This document shows, piece after piece, positions 16,787-26,563 of a DNA stretch of 64,000 nt (its first letter is position 1; each line of letters starts with the position of its first letter). Below the pieces are notes generated by a model. The model did no database searches. It was not told the DNA's origin and saw nothing but the letters and a program-made list of their open reading frames with translations. The DNA is taken from NCBI GenBank assembly GCA_034409055.1, contig DAOUMU010000411.1, positions 1 to 64,000 of the forward strand. The letters run 5' to 3'. The stretch comes from DAOUMU01 sp034409055 (lineage in GTDB: Bacteria > Chloroflexota > Anaerolineae > 4572-78 > J111). Both the position numbers and the translations under genes were made by a program.

Positions 16787-18783
16787 GAATGAGCGAATGG
16801 ACGGGTCAGCAAATAGGTCTATTGGAGGGTGATCACTCCTCAAGACAAGGATCTGTCTTTAGCAGCCACTCATCCGGTTATTTGTTGACCCGTTCACTTT
16901 CTCTTTCGCTTAATGAGAAAATAGTGGTTTTTATTGTGTTGGCCTTGGTGGTGATTGCCTGGACGGTCGATAGCGTTTTGCATCCCCGTATTGAGAATAC
17001 TGATCTCAATAACGTGGCGGTGATGATCACCAAAGACATGAATCCAACGCTTTTCCCCACAGATTTTACCTTTTCTGAGCAGTCCTTTTATCAGGCCTAT
17101 ACCCCGCTATATCGTTGGGTAGTAGGCCATCTGTGGCAATGGAGCGGTAATTTTGAGTCAAGCCTGATTTGGCTTGTGCCCGCTGTTTTAAGCGTATACT
17201 TACTGGGCATGTTTATTTTGCTGTATCAAATTAGCGGCAATGCCTGGATAGCTTTAGGGCTAACGGTGATTGCGGCCCATTATCATGACATGATGGGGGC
17301 TGAGGTTTGGGGAGTCGGTGGGGCGACCCAAATGATGGCTCGAGCTCTATTTATGGCCGTCTTACCCTATTTAGCGCTCTGGTTTTTCTTTACCGTGCAA
17401 AAAATTTCGTTTTTTAAAGTAGGCGTGTTAGGTTTGGCTGTGGGTTTAGCCGCTAATTTACACCCTGGGTCGGGGATGCATTTGGCTGTTTTGTTGGCCA
17501 GCACCTTAATTCTGACCTATGGTTTTCGTCGGGAAAGCTGGTCTATTTGGGGTATGATCCCCTTAATGGTTATCACGGTCTTGTTGGGGGCCTGGCCAAT
17601 TGTGAAGACGGTTACCAGTAACTTTGGGGCAGAAGTTACTTCGACAGTTTCCTTTGATACATTCAGACGAGCGGTTAGTGAGCGTTATCCCCTCTATTTT
17701 TATCCCAATCGTTACGAGTGGCACGGCCTTGAAATCACGCGACCTAACCTGGATGTCTTAGTCTGGCTGTACATTAGTTTGGCTTTGATTGGGTTGGTCC
17801 TATATCTATGGGTTTGCTGGCGGTCAAAACAGGCAGCCGAATGGTGGCGTTGGGCGTGGTTGATAGGCGGCCTGGTAACTGTTGGCTATGCTTACATGGT
17901 GGCCCTATTTGAAATGAGTGTCCTGTTTGGTTTGGTGGCCCTCTATATCATCTACCGCTTTGTCCATCCTAAATTTAGGTTTTTGGATTGGTTGATGCTG
18001 GGGATGATGGCTATCGTGATCCTACAATCCTTTGTGGGATACTATCTTATGACCTTGGCCTGGGATACGTTTGAATTACAAGGTCTTACTCCGGTGCTGA
18101 TTGAACAATTTCGTTCGGCGCGTTTTGTTTATCTACCTGTTTATATTTTAGCTGGTTTGGCTTTGGCGACCTTGGTGATAGAATTGGGGAATCTGGTTAG
18201 CCGATTTCTTAGAAAAAATAACGTAGGCGAGGCATCCCTATGCCTTGCCAAACTCCCTACGCCCTACTCCCTACTTCTTGCTTTACCGGGAATGTTAGTG
18301 ATTGTAGGAGTGTTGTTCGGTCCCCTCGCTCCTGTATTTGCTCCTATTTTGCCTCTTCCGACGGTCAATCTCCTCAACCCGGCCAATCGAGTCCCAGATC
18401 CACCTTGGCCTGAGAATGATGCCCAACTTTACCATTGGGTTCGTGAAAATACCCCTACTGATGCGCTCTTTTTCTGGTGTGATTTTGGCCCATCAACTAC
18501 GCTTCGGTTCCGCCGTGAAGCGCAGCGGGGTATCACCCATAATTGGAAAGACTTGGGCTGGGCGGCCTACAATGGTACAAGCCTGGTTCCCCTGCTTGAT
18601 CGTTATCGGAGGCTGGAACAGGCTTGTTTAGAGACCTCCACTGCGCTGATCACTGCTTATGAAATAGGGGCTGATTACATTCTTGTACCAACTGCGAAGG
18701 CGGTCGAGTTACAGGCGGCCAGTTGTTTTGCCAATGACCGGTATCTTGTCTTCGGTTTGGGTGAAAATGCTTGTCAAGAATAA
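16783..18783 (+). CDS. Multi-pass membrane protein, GT-C-like, four-Cys ectodomain (paralogue 2 of 3)
   Basis: 666 aa from ATG 16783, which overlaps the previous TGA; TTG 16777 is less likely. Residues ~2-40 are a Ser/Gly/Arg-rich tail before TM1. The conserved first loop reads NTDLNNVAVMITKDMNP, followed by YTPLYRWVVG and GVGGATQMMARALFM. The mid-protein motif is ANLHPGSGMH. The C-terminal domain has LFFWCDFGPSTTLRF, GITHNWKDLG, QAC, ASCF and a last AC, the four conserved cysteines. At ~480-500 a repeat-derived insertion (18220-18282) replaces part of a loop and helix present in paralogue 1. Function unknown; membrane glycan enzyme inferred from context. Confidence 0.65.
   Translation: MRMSEWTGQQIGLLEGDHSSRQGSVFSSHSSGYLLTRSLSLSLNEKIVVFIVLALVVIAWTVDSVLHPRIENTDLNNVAVMITKDMNPTLFPTDFTFSEQSFYQAYTPLYRWVVGHLWQWSGNFESSLIWLVPAVLSVYLLGMFILLYQISGNAWIALGLTVIAAHYHDMMGAEVWGVGGATQMMARALFMAVLPYLALWFFFTVQKISFFKVGVLGLAVGLAANLHPGSGMHLAVLLASTLILTYGFRRESWSIWGMIPLMVITVLLGAWPIVKTVTSNFGAEVTSTVSFDTFRRAVSERYPLYFYPNRYEWHGLEITRPNLDVLVWLYISLALIGLVLYLWVCWRSKQAAEWWRWAWLIGGLVTVGYAYMVALFEMSVLFGLVALYIIYRFVHPKFRFLDWLMLGMMAIVILQSFVGYYLMTLAWDTFELQGLTPVLIEQFRSARFVYLPVYILAGLALATLVIELGNLVSRFLRKNNVGEASLCLAKLPTPYSLLLALPGMLVIVGVLFGPLAPVFAPILPLPTVNLLNPANRVPDPPWPENDAQLYHWVRENTPTDALFFWCDFGPSTTLRFRREAQRGITHNWKDLGWAAYNGTSLVPLLDRYRRLEQACLETSTALITAYEIGADYILVPTAKAVELQAASCFANDRYLVFGLGENACQE
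18220..18282. repeat. Composite repeat insertion inside a CDS
   Basis: Copy 2 of the 30-bp repeat (18220-18249) is followed directly by a period-7 run CTCCCTA, CGCCCTA, CTCCCTA, CTTCTTG. All of it is translated in frame (VGEASLCLAKLPTPYSLLLA) within a cytoplasmic loop and helix start of paralogue 2. Confidence 0.75.
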
Positions 18784-20782
18784 TATTCAAATGTCCCGTC
18801 GCGATGTGATCATTGTAGCCCTTATTATGGTGCTGGTTATCATTGCCTGGATAGTGGATAGTGTTCGCAAAATTGATAACATCAATAGCGATATGCACGT
18901 TGTGGCCACAATGGTGGCCAAGGATCTAAACCCGAATTTGTATTTGCGAGACGTAAATTATTCAACCAATGAACTGTATCGTTTTTACACCCCCGCCTAT
19001 CGCTGGCTGGTGGGTTGGTTGTGGCAGGTCACCGGGGAATTTGAATGGGGGCTGGTCTGGCTGACCCCCTTTGTTTTGGGGGCCTACATGATAGGCATGT
19101 ACCTATTGCTGCTGTGGGTTACAGAGAATCCTTGGATTGCGTTGGGAGTGACGATTGCTTCGGCCGGCTATTATGAAACAATGGGCGAGGAAATCTGGGG
19201 CAGTGGTAGATCAACCCTGATGCTGGCCCGGACCCTTTTTACCGCCACAGTTCCTTATCTAACACTGCTTATCTTGGATGTTTGGCAAAGACTTAACTGG
19301 AGTAAAATGATTGTGTTGGGACTGGGTTTGGGCCTGGCTGCCAATTTGCATCCACCTTCCGGTATGCATCTAACCGTGATCGTAATAGGTATGCTGATTT
19401 TGCTCTATGGCTTTCGCTCTGGTTGGCTTCGTTTTTGGTTGAAGCTTGGGGTCATGATCTTGGCCAGTCTAGTTGGGGTGTGGCCTACCCTGGTGAACTA
19501 TGTGCGGGGCACTACAGAGACGGACCTGGTAGGCGTCGATTTTAAGACATTATACCGGATTGTCAGTGAATGGTACGACATGCCCTTTAGACCCCTTGAG
19601 ATAAAGTTTCGCTCCCTGGGGTTGGTCGTGGCCCAATCTCAGTTAGAAGTGATGTTCTGGATCGGTCTGGGTGCAGGGGTGCTTGCCTTAGGGCTGTACT
19701 TTTTGGTTGTACCCCGCCGGCCGGGGTTAAAGCGTTGGTTCTGGCTGGTAGGCGGGTTGTTGACAATCTGGTATGCCTTCATAGTTGCCCTCTTCAATTT
19801 GATTATTATTTTCGCCCTGGTCGCGCTTTACGTTATCTATCGCTTTTACCGAGGTCCCATTACCCGCCTTGATAGTATGTTAGTTGGTTGGACTGCTCTA
19901 ATTGTAGCCCAGTCTTTCATAGGCTATTATCTGATCGTTAAGCTCTGGGAATACTCCGAGTTAGTCTCGTTAACCACCTTGGTGGGTGAGCAACCCCGCG
20001 CTGCTCGATTTATATACCTGCCAATCTATCTCCTGGTGGGGTTATCGGTGGTTGCCTTAGTTAGAGAGATAGCCAATCGTTGGCCGGTAAACGAGAGAGG
20101 CGAGACAGGGCTCTCTGTTTCAGCGGGCTTGATGGTCGCTGTCGCCCCTGGTTTATCACAGGTTATCTCCCGAGATTTATCGCGGGGTCTTATAGGGTTG
20201 CTGGTTGGTTTAATTTTTGTGGCTGTATTAGCTTGGTGGACGACGAACCGTAAAGAGTTAGCCGGTTGGAGGGGGACTATCATCGGGTTAGGGGGAGTGG
20301 TCATTGTTTTATTTGGACCGTTGGCTCCGGTTTTATCGCCTTACCTGCACATTCCCGCCGTAAATGTGTTCGACCCGACAGCAATGACTCCGGAGTTGGC
20401 ATTTAAAGCCCACGATCAAGCTTTGTATGATTGGGCTAAAACGAAAACTGAGCAAGATACGCTATTTTTCTGGTGTGATTTTGGCCCCATTACTACTCTT
20501 CATTTTCGTTTAAAGGCTGAACGGAGTTTGACTCACCACTGGCGAGACTTGAATCAGAGAACTTACAACCCGGGTACCCTACCTGTTCATCATGAGCGTT
20601 ATCGCCAGTTTGAACGAGCCTGCCTTAATCTTTTTTCTACGGTGGCCGCAGCCCAGGAAGCGGGAGCCGATTTTATCTTGATTCCAAGCCGTTTGGCTGC
20701 TGAATTTGAAACGGAAAGTTGTTTTTTTAATGAACGTTATGCTGTATTTCCGGTTAGCCCCAGGCTGTGTCCCGATAGTTAG
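18767..20782 (+). CDS. Multi-pass membrane protein, GT-C-like, four-Cys ectodomain (paralogue 3 of 3)
   Basis: 671 aa from ATG 18767, overlapping the end of the previous gene by 17 nt; GTG 18761 and ATG 18791 are also possible and no ribosome site decides. About eleven TM helices. First loop INSDMHVVATMVAKDLNP, then YTPAYRWLVGWLWQ; mid-protein ANLHPPSGMH. The C-terminal domain keeps LFFWCDFGPITTLHF, SLTHHWRDLN, RAC, ESCF and a last LC. It is the third member of the array and the last before the soluble GT2 gene. An extra hydrophobic stretch near ~455-520 distinguishes it. Function unknown. Confidence 0.65.
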   Translation: MLVKNNIQMSRRDVIIVALIMVLVIIAWIVDSVRKIDNINSDMHVVATMVAKDLNPNLYLRDVNYSTNELYRFYTPAYRWLVGWLWQVTGEFEWGLVWLTPFVLGAYMIGMYLLLLWVTENPWIALGVTIASAGYYETMGEEIWGSGRSTLMLARTLFTATVPYLTLLILDVWQRLNWSKMIVLGLGLGLAANLHPPSGMHLTVIVIGMLILLYGFRSGWLRFWLKLGVMILASLVGVWPTLVNYVRGTTETDLVGVDFKTLYRIVSEWYDMPFRPLEIKFRSLGLVVAQSQLEVMFWIGLGAGVLALGLYFLVVPRRPGLKRWFWLVGGLLTIWYAFIVALFNLIIIFALVALYVIYRFYRGPITRLDSMLVGWTALIVAQSFIGYYLIVKLWEYSELVSLTTLVGEQPRAARFIYLPIYLLVGLSVVALVREIANRWPVNERGETGLSVSAGLMVAVAPGLSQVISRDLSRGLIGLLVGLIFVAVLAWWTTNRKELAGWRGTIIGLGGVVIVLFGPLAPVLSPYLHIPAVNVFDPTAMTPELAFKAHDQALYDWAKTKTEQDTLFFWCDFGPITTLHFRLKAERSLTHHWRDLNQRTYNPGTLPVHHERYRQFERACLNLFSTVAAAQEAGADFILIPSRLAAEFETESCFFNERYAVFPVSPRLCPDS

Positions 20783-20799
20783 TAAACACGGTACATGAT

Positions 20800-21735
20800 A
20801 TGGTCAGTGAACTTTTAGAACAGACAACGCCTTTAGTGAAGACAGTAGAATTGGCTGACCAACCTCCCACGTTGAGCGTCGTGATTCCGGCTTATAACGA
20901 AGGCCCGGCTGTTGGACCTGTCCTTGACTCGGTGGTTGAACTGGCTCGGATTCATCAATGGGAGGTGATTGTAGTGGACGATGGGTCGGTTGATGATACA
21001 GCGCAGCAAGTTGGCCAACGGGCTGATGACTGTTATCTCAAGCTGATACGCCATCCTTACAATCGAGGCTATGGGGCTGCACTCAAAACCGGTATCCGGG
21101 CTTCTACTGCTCCCCTGGTAGCGACAATGGATTCTGATGGACAGCATGATCCCCATGACTTGCTCACTCTTCTCCCTATGAGCAAAGATCACAGCTTGGT
21201 GGTAGGTCAGCGACCTGGCTTGATCCACAGCCAACTGTGGCGAATGCCGGGTAAATGGGTGCTGAATTGGTTGGCAAACTACCTGGCTCACCGCCAAATC
21301 CCGGACCTTAACTCTGGGATGCGCCTATTTGATACGGAGGTCATCAAAAAATATTTACATTTGTGTCCCGATGCATTTTCTTTCTCGACCACCAGTACTT
21401 TGGTTTTCTTCAATCGTGGGTATGCTGTGACCTATGTGCCAATTACTATCCGCCAACGCCATCAGCATGTGAAAAGTACGGTAAAATTGAGTACGGGTTT
21501 TGATACCCTTATTCTTATTTTGCGCCTGGCCACTTTGTTTCAACCTTTACGTATTTTTGTCCCGGCCAGTGTTTTCTTTGTTACATTGGGTATTTTCTGG
21601 GGCTTACCCTATGTGTTGCTCGCGCGAGGCGTAAGTGTGGGTGCGTTACTACTCATAATGACCGGTCTATTACTTTTTTTCTTTGGATTGTTGACCGATC
21701 AGGTGGCCCAGTTACGACTGGAGAAGTACGAGTAA
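20800..21735 (+). CDS. GT2 polyprenyl-phosphate glycosyltransferase (DPM1/DPG synthase-like)
   Basis: 311 aa. The GT-A domain (~25-230) shows TLSVVIPAYNEGPAV, VIVVDDGSVDDT, HPYNRGYGAALKTGI and the DxD-type METAL site MDSDGQHDP. Two C-terminal hydrophobic helices (~245-300) anchor it to the membrane. Proteins of this type move a sugar from a nucleotide donor to undecaprenyl phosphate, producing the donor used by GT-C enzymes; several GT-C candidates flank it. The specific sugar (Man, Glc, GlcNAc or other) cannot be told. It overlaps asnB by one base (TAATG). Confidence 0.85.
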   Translation: MVSELLEQTTPLVKTVELADQPPTLSVVIPAYNEGPAVGPVLDSVVELARIHQWEVIVVDDGSVDDTAQQVGQRADDCYLKLIRHPYNRGYGAALKTGIRASTAPLVATMDSDGQHDPHDLLTLLPMSKDHSLVVGQRPGLIHSQLWRMPGKWVLNWLANYLAHRQIPDLNSGMRLFDTEVIKKYLHLCPDAFSFSTTSTLVFFNRGYAVTYVPITIRQRHQHVKSTVKLSTGFDTLILILRLATLFQPLRIFVPASVFFVTLGIFWGLPYVLLARGVSVGALLLIMTGLLLFFFGLLTDQVAQLRLEKYE

Positions 21736-23624
21736 TGTGTGGTATTTGTGGAGTTTTGCATTTTGACGGTCAAAGACCAGCCCTCGATGTACTGCAGGCG
21801 ATGACTGACAGCTTATATCATCGAGGGCCTGATGGAGATGGGACGTATATCGATGGTCCGGTAGGGCTGGGGCATCGCCGTCTGTCGATTATTGATCTCT
21901 CATCGGCCGGTACGCAGCCGATGACCAATGAGGATCGCTCGTTTTGGGTTATCTTCAACGGGGAAATTTATAACTTTGCTGAAATCCGAACCGAGCTACA
22001 AAAGCGGGGGCACGTTTTTCACTCGGCGACCGATACCGAGGTCATTCTCCATGCCTACGAAACCTGGGGGGTCGATTGTTTAGCCCGTTTTAATGGTATG
22101 TTTGCTTTTGCCCTGTGGGACTCTGTCCGTCAGCGGCTCTGGTTGGTACGCGACAGGGTGGGTATTAAGCCCCTTTTCTATTTGCATCGATCAGACCGGT
22201 TGCTGTTTGGCTCGGAGATTAAGGCCATTTTATGCGATCCCTCGGTCGAGCGGCGGGTCGACTTGACGGCCCTGCATCATTACCTGTCGCTCAATTACAC
22301 CCCCGCCCCATACTCACTTTTTGCCGGGGTACGTCAGTTGCTGCCCGGTCACTATCTGCTTGTCGAGGCTGACGGTCGTTACCGGGATGAAATGTATTGG
22401 GATGTTTCCTATGCCCGCCGGGTGAATGGCAGTGAAACAGAACTCATGGAGCAGTTCGAAACCAGATTGACTGATGCAGTCAAACAACGGCTAGTAAGCG
22501 ATGTACCGTTGGGAGCCTTCTTGAGCGGCGGCGTTGACTCCAGTGCCATCGTTTATTGGATGTCGCGTCAAACCGACCAGCCGGTGCGAACTTTTTCTAT
22601 TGGTTTCCGTGAGAAATCGTATAATGAATTGGATTACGCTCGCCAGGTGGCCAAGGCTTGCGGGGCTAATCATTACGAGCGGGTGGTCACACCTGATGCA
22701 GTTAAGGTTCTGCCCAAAATTGTGTGGCACGCTGAAGAACCCACTGCCGACTCCTCGATGTTGCCCGTTTATTACCTGGCCCAAATGACCCGTGAGCAGG
22801 TGACAGTCGCCCTTTCCGGTGATGGGGCCGATGAGATTTTAGCCGGTTATGAAACTTATCAGGCTTTTTACGCCGCCTGTCTCTACCGGCTTATTCCGGT
22901 AGCTATTCGGCGTCGGGTCATTACGCCTCTGGTTAACCGGTTACCGGTTTCTTATGACAAAGTCAGCCTGGATTTCAAACTAAAACAATTTGTACGGGGG
23001 GCGGAATTAGATAGTGAGGCTGGGCATGCTTACTGGCGCACTATTTTTGACGAGACAGCCAAGCGTAATCTGTACACATCTGAGGTGTATCAGGTCTTAA
23101 ATGGGATTGAGACAGTAGACTTGTACCGGGCTGTTTTCGCCCAGACCGATGCGAGCCATCCGCTTGATCGCCTGCTTTATGTTGATACTCGTTTTTACTT
23201 GCCGAACGACATGCTGGTTAAAGTGGATCGAATGACGATGGCCCATTCGTTAGAGGCACGGGTGCCATTCCTGGATCATCGTCTGGTAGAGTTTGCTGCC
23301 GCCTTGCCCCCTCGCCTCAAGCTTAAACAATGGCGCCTGAAGAAATATTTACTTAAAGCCTCCCTCCAGCGGCGCTTGCCTGAAGCATCACCCTGGCGCA
23401 AAAAGGAAGGGTTTAACGTGCCCAAAGGGAGTTGGTTGGTGGGTGAATTACGGGATTTTGCCTTTGATCATCTCTCGGTACAGCAAGTACAACGGATGGG
23501 GTTATTTCAGCCAGAACAGGTAATCACCCTACTCAACGAGCATCTTGCTGGGAGGCGAGATAACAGTCATCAAATATGGGGATTGCTTTGCCTATCGCTA
23601 TGGTGGCAACAGTTTATGTATTAA
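21735..23624 (+). CDS. asnB: Asparagine synthase (glutamine-hydrolysing)
   Basis: 629 aa, the usual length for AsnB. The N-terminal Cys2 (MCGICGV) is the glutaminase nucleophile after Met removal; HRGPDGDG, GHRRLSIIDL and FNGEIYNF are class II amidotransferase motifs (~1-210). The synthase domain has the PP-loop LSGGVDSS near residue 263 and LSGDGADE near 360. It makes Asn from Asp, Gln and ATP, but copies within exopolysaccharide and exosortase-type loci are thought to amidate other substrates such as uronic acids. Its place between GT2 and SGNH genes supports a glycan-linked role. Start overlaps the upstream stop. Confidence 0.9.
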   Translation: MCGICGVLHFDGQRPALDVLQAMTDSLYHRGPDGDGTYIDGPVGLGHRRLSIIDLSSAGTQPMTNEDRSFWVIFNGEIYNFAEIRTELQKRGHVFHSATDTEVILHAYETWGVDCLARFNGMFAFALWDSVRQRLWLVRDRVGIKPLFYLHRSDRLLFGSEIKAILCDPSVERRVDLTALHHYLSLNYTPAPYSLFAGVRQLLPGHYLLVEADGRYRDEMYWDVSYARRVNGSETELMEQFETRLTDAVKQRLVSDVPLGAFLSGGVDSSAIVYWMSRQTDQPVRTFSIGFREKSYNELDYARQVAKACGANHYERVVTPDAVKVLPKIVWHAEEPTADSSMLPVYYLAQMTREQVTVALSGDGADEILAGYETYQAFYAACLYRLIPVAIRRRVITPLVNRLPVSYDKVSLDFKLKQFVRGAELDSEAGHAYWRTIFDETAKRNLYTSEVYQVLNGIETVDLYRAVFAQTDASHPLDRLLYVDTRFYLPNDMLVKVDRMTMAHSLEARVPFLDHRLVEFAAALPPRLKLKQWRLKKYLLKASLQRRLPEASPWRKKEGFNVPKGSWLVGELRDFAFDHLSVQQVQRMGLFQPEQVITLLNEHLAGRRDNSHQIWGLLCLSLWWQQFMY

Positions 23625-23707
23625 TCTAACTGTTGCGCAACTAGAGCGGACATGTTTGTAAAAATGCAAAACCTGATGTCATCATTCCCAATCTTAAGGG
23701 TGAATCA

Positions 23708-25447
23708 ATGCCAAAGTTGAAAGATTTATTGATTCGTTTAAGACATATTATGACATTACTTTTGGTCAATTTTGTTATAGTCTTTGCTCTCTTATATGGG
23801 TTTGAGTATTATCTCAGATTGAATGATCCTCTTCCTAAACTTCCTTTTGATACGCGTCAGTACAATCGAAATCTCAAGTATTATATAAATTATGATTGGG
23901 AGATACCTCAAGAGGACTACACATGGGGGCATCTGGTTGTAAATAACAAATTAGGATTTCGTGAGCGAGATTTTGAGGTGCCAAAGCCTGAGGGCTTGTG
24001 CCGAATCATAGTTTTAGGCGACTCGCTGACTTGGGGAGTTGGGCTTGCGGTTGAAGAACGCTATACAAACTTGGTCGAAACCTTTCTTAATGAAACTTTT
24101 CCTAAAAAAAAGTTTGAAGTTTTGAATTTTGCCCTCACAAGTGCCTCTACTATTATAGAAAGGGATATCCTGCGGGATTACAAGGATTTAGTATACCCTG
24201 ATTTAGTGGTAATCGGTTTTTTTTATAACGATTCTCAACCCAGAAGCCAAAGTTATGTGTTCGAAAAAGAGAAATTTTACGAAAAATATGGCGATTTACT
24301 TAAAGCAATACCAAATGCATTACTGCGAATAGGATTATCCCAGATAGCAAAAATAACTGAAAGAGCTATTCAAAATTTTATTGTAGCCACTGGAATAGTT
24401 CCTCCCTGGGAAGTGGGACTGCAAAGGACGTATGAAGAAGATGCTCCAGAGTGGGCGGAGTTTATCAAGGCTCTTCTAGAGATAAACGGTATGTCGAATG
24501 AGATGGGTTTGCCCCCCCCCATCTTTACAGTCCTTAATCTCGAAATGCCACCCGATTATTCAGCAGATTACAAAAACTTGGATGAAACCTTGCCCATCTA
24601 CTTACGCTGGAATCATAGGGCCGAACAAGCGGCGGCCGAGCTTGGCTTTAGAACTCATAATCATGAAAGAGAGTTCCTTGAACAGCTTACTCCTGACGAG
24701 ATACCTCTTAATGTCATAGATGGTCATCCGTCGACAAAAGTACACCGGATATACGCCGAAAAATTATTCGATGTCATAGCGGCCGACGTTGCTGATGGGA
24801 GATTATGTGGGCCCACTTCACGCCAACAGCCCAAGCCCGCTGTGGCAAATATCTCTCTAGACTCTAAGCGTTTGATGAGGGTTAGATTAGGGGATGACAT
24901 TCGTTTTCTGGGCTATGTGGCAGATATGAAGGCTTTTGAAACGGAAAAAGCTTTAGGGTTAACGTTTGGTTGGCAAACTACATCAAAAATAGAGACCAAT
25001 TATGTTATTTTTATCCATATGCTAAGTAACGATGGGCAACGTTGGGTCGTGCAGGAGACACTGCCTTGCAATCGAAATTGTCCAACAGCCTATTGGCCCC
25101 AAGATATGATTGTCCCTCCGGGTTCTTCAATCGTTTACTGGTCATTATCAGCAGAGGGAATTCCACTTCCACTGGAAAGGATTTCTGAGCGTAGCCATAT
25201 TTTCGACAATGCTCAAAAAACGTCAGTTGAGATCGTTCCGATCCCATTAGAATTGCTTCCCGTTCCCGCTTCTTTAATTGATGAACACTATATAAAAATA
25301 GACCCTCAAATGTCCTCAGGTGAATACAAAATAGTAACAGGTATGTACAACTCAGAAACTGAGGAGCGCTTACCCGCTTACGATGAAATATCTGAAATGT
25401 GGCTACCTGAGTCTGAAATTTTGTTAGGCAACGTGACTATCCCCTAA
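23708..25447 (+). CDS. SGNH/GDSL hydrolase-like protein fused to a beta-sandwich module
   Basis: 579 aa from ATG 23708. One TM helix (~13-35) precedes an SGNH domain (~95-375) with IVLGDSLTWGVGL (block I), FALTSAST (block II-like), IGFFYNDSQ (block III Asn) and DGHPSTKVH (block V), so the catalytic set is complete. Residues ~390-579 are a module related to the C-terminal modules of the GT-C proteins (IRFLGYVAD, FGWQTTSKIETNYVIFIHM, GMYNSETEERLPAY). This is the only place in the window where the module is attached to a soluble catalytic domain rather than a membrane core. The DNA is AT-richer than the flanks. Probable surface glycan acyl-ester enzyme. Confidence 0.75.
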   Translation: MPKLKDLLIRLRHIMTLLLVNFVIVFALLYGFEYYLRLNDPLPKLPFDTRQYNRNLKYYINYDWEIPQEDYTWGHLVVNNKLGFRERDFEVPKPEGLCRIIVLGDSLTWGVGLAVEERYTNLVETFLNETFPKKKFEVLNFALTSASTIIERDILRDYKDLVYPDLVVIGFFYNDSQPRSQSYVFEKEKFYEKYGDLLKAIPNALLRIGLSQIAKITERAIQNFIVATGIVPPWEVGLQRTYEEDAPEWAEFIKALLEINGMSNEMGLPPPIFTVLNLEMPPDYSADYKNLDETLPIYLRWNHRAEQAAAELGFRTHNHEREFLEQLTPDEIPLNVIDGHPSTKVHRIYAEKLFDVIAADVADGRLCGPTSRQQPKPAVANISLDSKRLMRVRLGDDIRFLGYVADMKAFETEKALGLTFGWQTTSKIETNYVIFIHMLSNDGQRWVVQETLPCNRNCPTAYWPQDMIVPPGSSIVYWSLSAEGIPLPLERISERSHIFDNAQKTSVEIVPIPLELLPVPASLIDEHYIKIDPQMSSGEYKIVTGMYNSETEERLPAYDEISEMWLPESEILLGNVTIP

Positions 25448-25532
25448 ATAAAACTGACATGTGTAAAAGTTGGAATTTTATGAGATGACTTTTGATTAAT
25501 TTTAGTGATATTGTCCAGATTAGAGGATGTAA

Positions 25533-26502
25533 ATGTCTACTTACTTAGTAACCGGCGGTGGCGGCTTCATTGGCTCAAACATTGTGGAAGAATTGTTGCG
25601 CAGGGGAGAGCAGGTCAAAGTCTTAGATAACTTCTCCACAGGCCGGCGTGGTAACTTGACGGTGGTACAACAGGCTATCCGGCCTGGTAACCGTCTGGAA
25701 ATCATAGAAGGCGATTTACGTAGCTATCATATTGTCTGGAATGCCGTGGAGGGTGTTGATTACGTCTTGCATCAGGGTGCCCTGCCTTCTGTGCCCCGCT
25801 CGGTGCGCGACCCTCTTACGACAAACGAAGTCAATGTGGTCGGTACGCTTAACTTGTTACAGGCAGCCCGGGAGGTGGGCGTGAAACGTCTGGTTTATGC
25901 TTCCTCCTCCTCGGTGTATGGTAATAGTCCGGTCTTGCCTAAAGTTGAAACGATGTGCCCTAACCCTCTCTCGCCTTATGCTATTGCCAAGCTGGCTGGT
26001 GAGCAGTATTGTCAGAGTTTCTGGAAGCTCTATGGTTTCGAAACAGTGTGTCTACGCTATTTTAACGTCTTTGGACCACATCAGGACCCTAACTCTCAGT
26101 ATTCAGCCGTTATTCCTAAATTTGTTATGGCGGCCTTGCAGGATGAGTCTTTGGTCATTCATGGAGATGGAAAACAATCACGCGACTTTACTTACATTAC
26201 TAACGTGGTTACAGCCAATCTGTTAGCCTGCCAGGCAGTGGAGGCCCCCGGTCAGGTGATGAATGTTTCCTGTGGGCAACGTCAGTCACTCTTTGCTTGA
26301 TTTAGTGACCTGCCTGGAGCAATTGGTAGGCGTACAAACACTTCAGGTGAAGCATGCCGAGCCTCGACTGGGTGATGTAAAACACTCCCAAGCAGACATT
26401 GAAAAAGCTAAAACGCTGTTGGGATATGAGCCGGTGGTGGATTTTAAGGAGGGCTTACGTCGGACGGTTGAATATTACTCTGGTGAGCCCCAAAAAATGT
26501 AG
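25533..26502 (+). pseudogene. NAD-dependent sugar epimerase/dehydratase (WbpP-like), frameshifted
   Basis: ATG 25533 follows a good ribosome site (AGAGGATG). The first frame (255 aa) has the Rossmann motif VTGGGGFIGSN, ASSSSVYGN and the catalytic Tyr/Lys of SPYAIAKLAGEQ, typical of UDP-glucose/UDP-GlcNAc 4-epimerases of the WbpP type. It stops at 26298-26300 after SCGQRQSLFA. The rest of the family sequence (SLLDLVTCLEQLVG ... LLGYEPVVDFKEGL) continues in another frame to 26502. Removing one T from the TTT at 26292-26294 joins them as RQSLLDLV. Either a true inactivating insertion or a sequencing error; the full length of ~322 aa otherwise suits an intact enzyme. Confidence 0.85.
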
Positions 26503-26563
26503 ATTTCGTTCATTCCGTAAGAAACTGGTTGTTTTTTAGCAGTGCTGCTGGTTGAGCAAAGCG

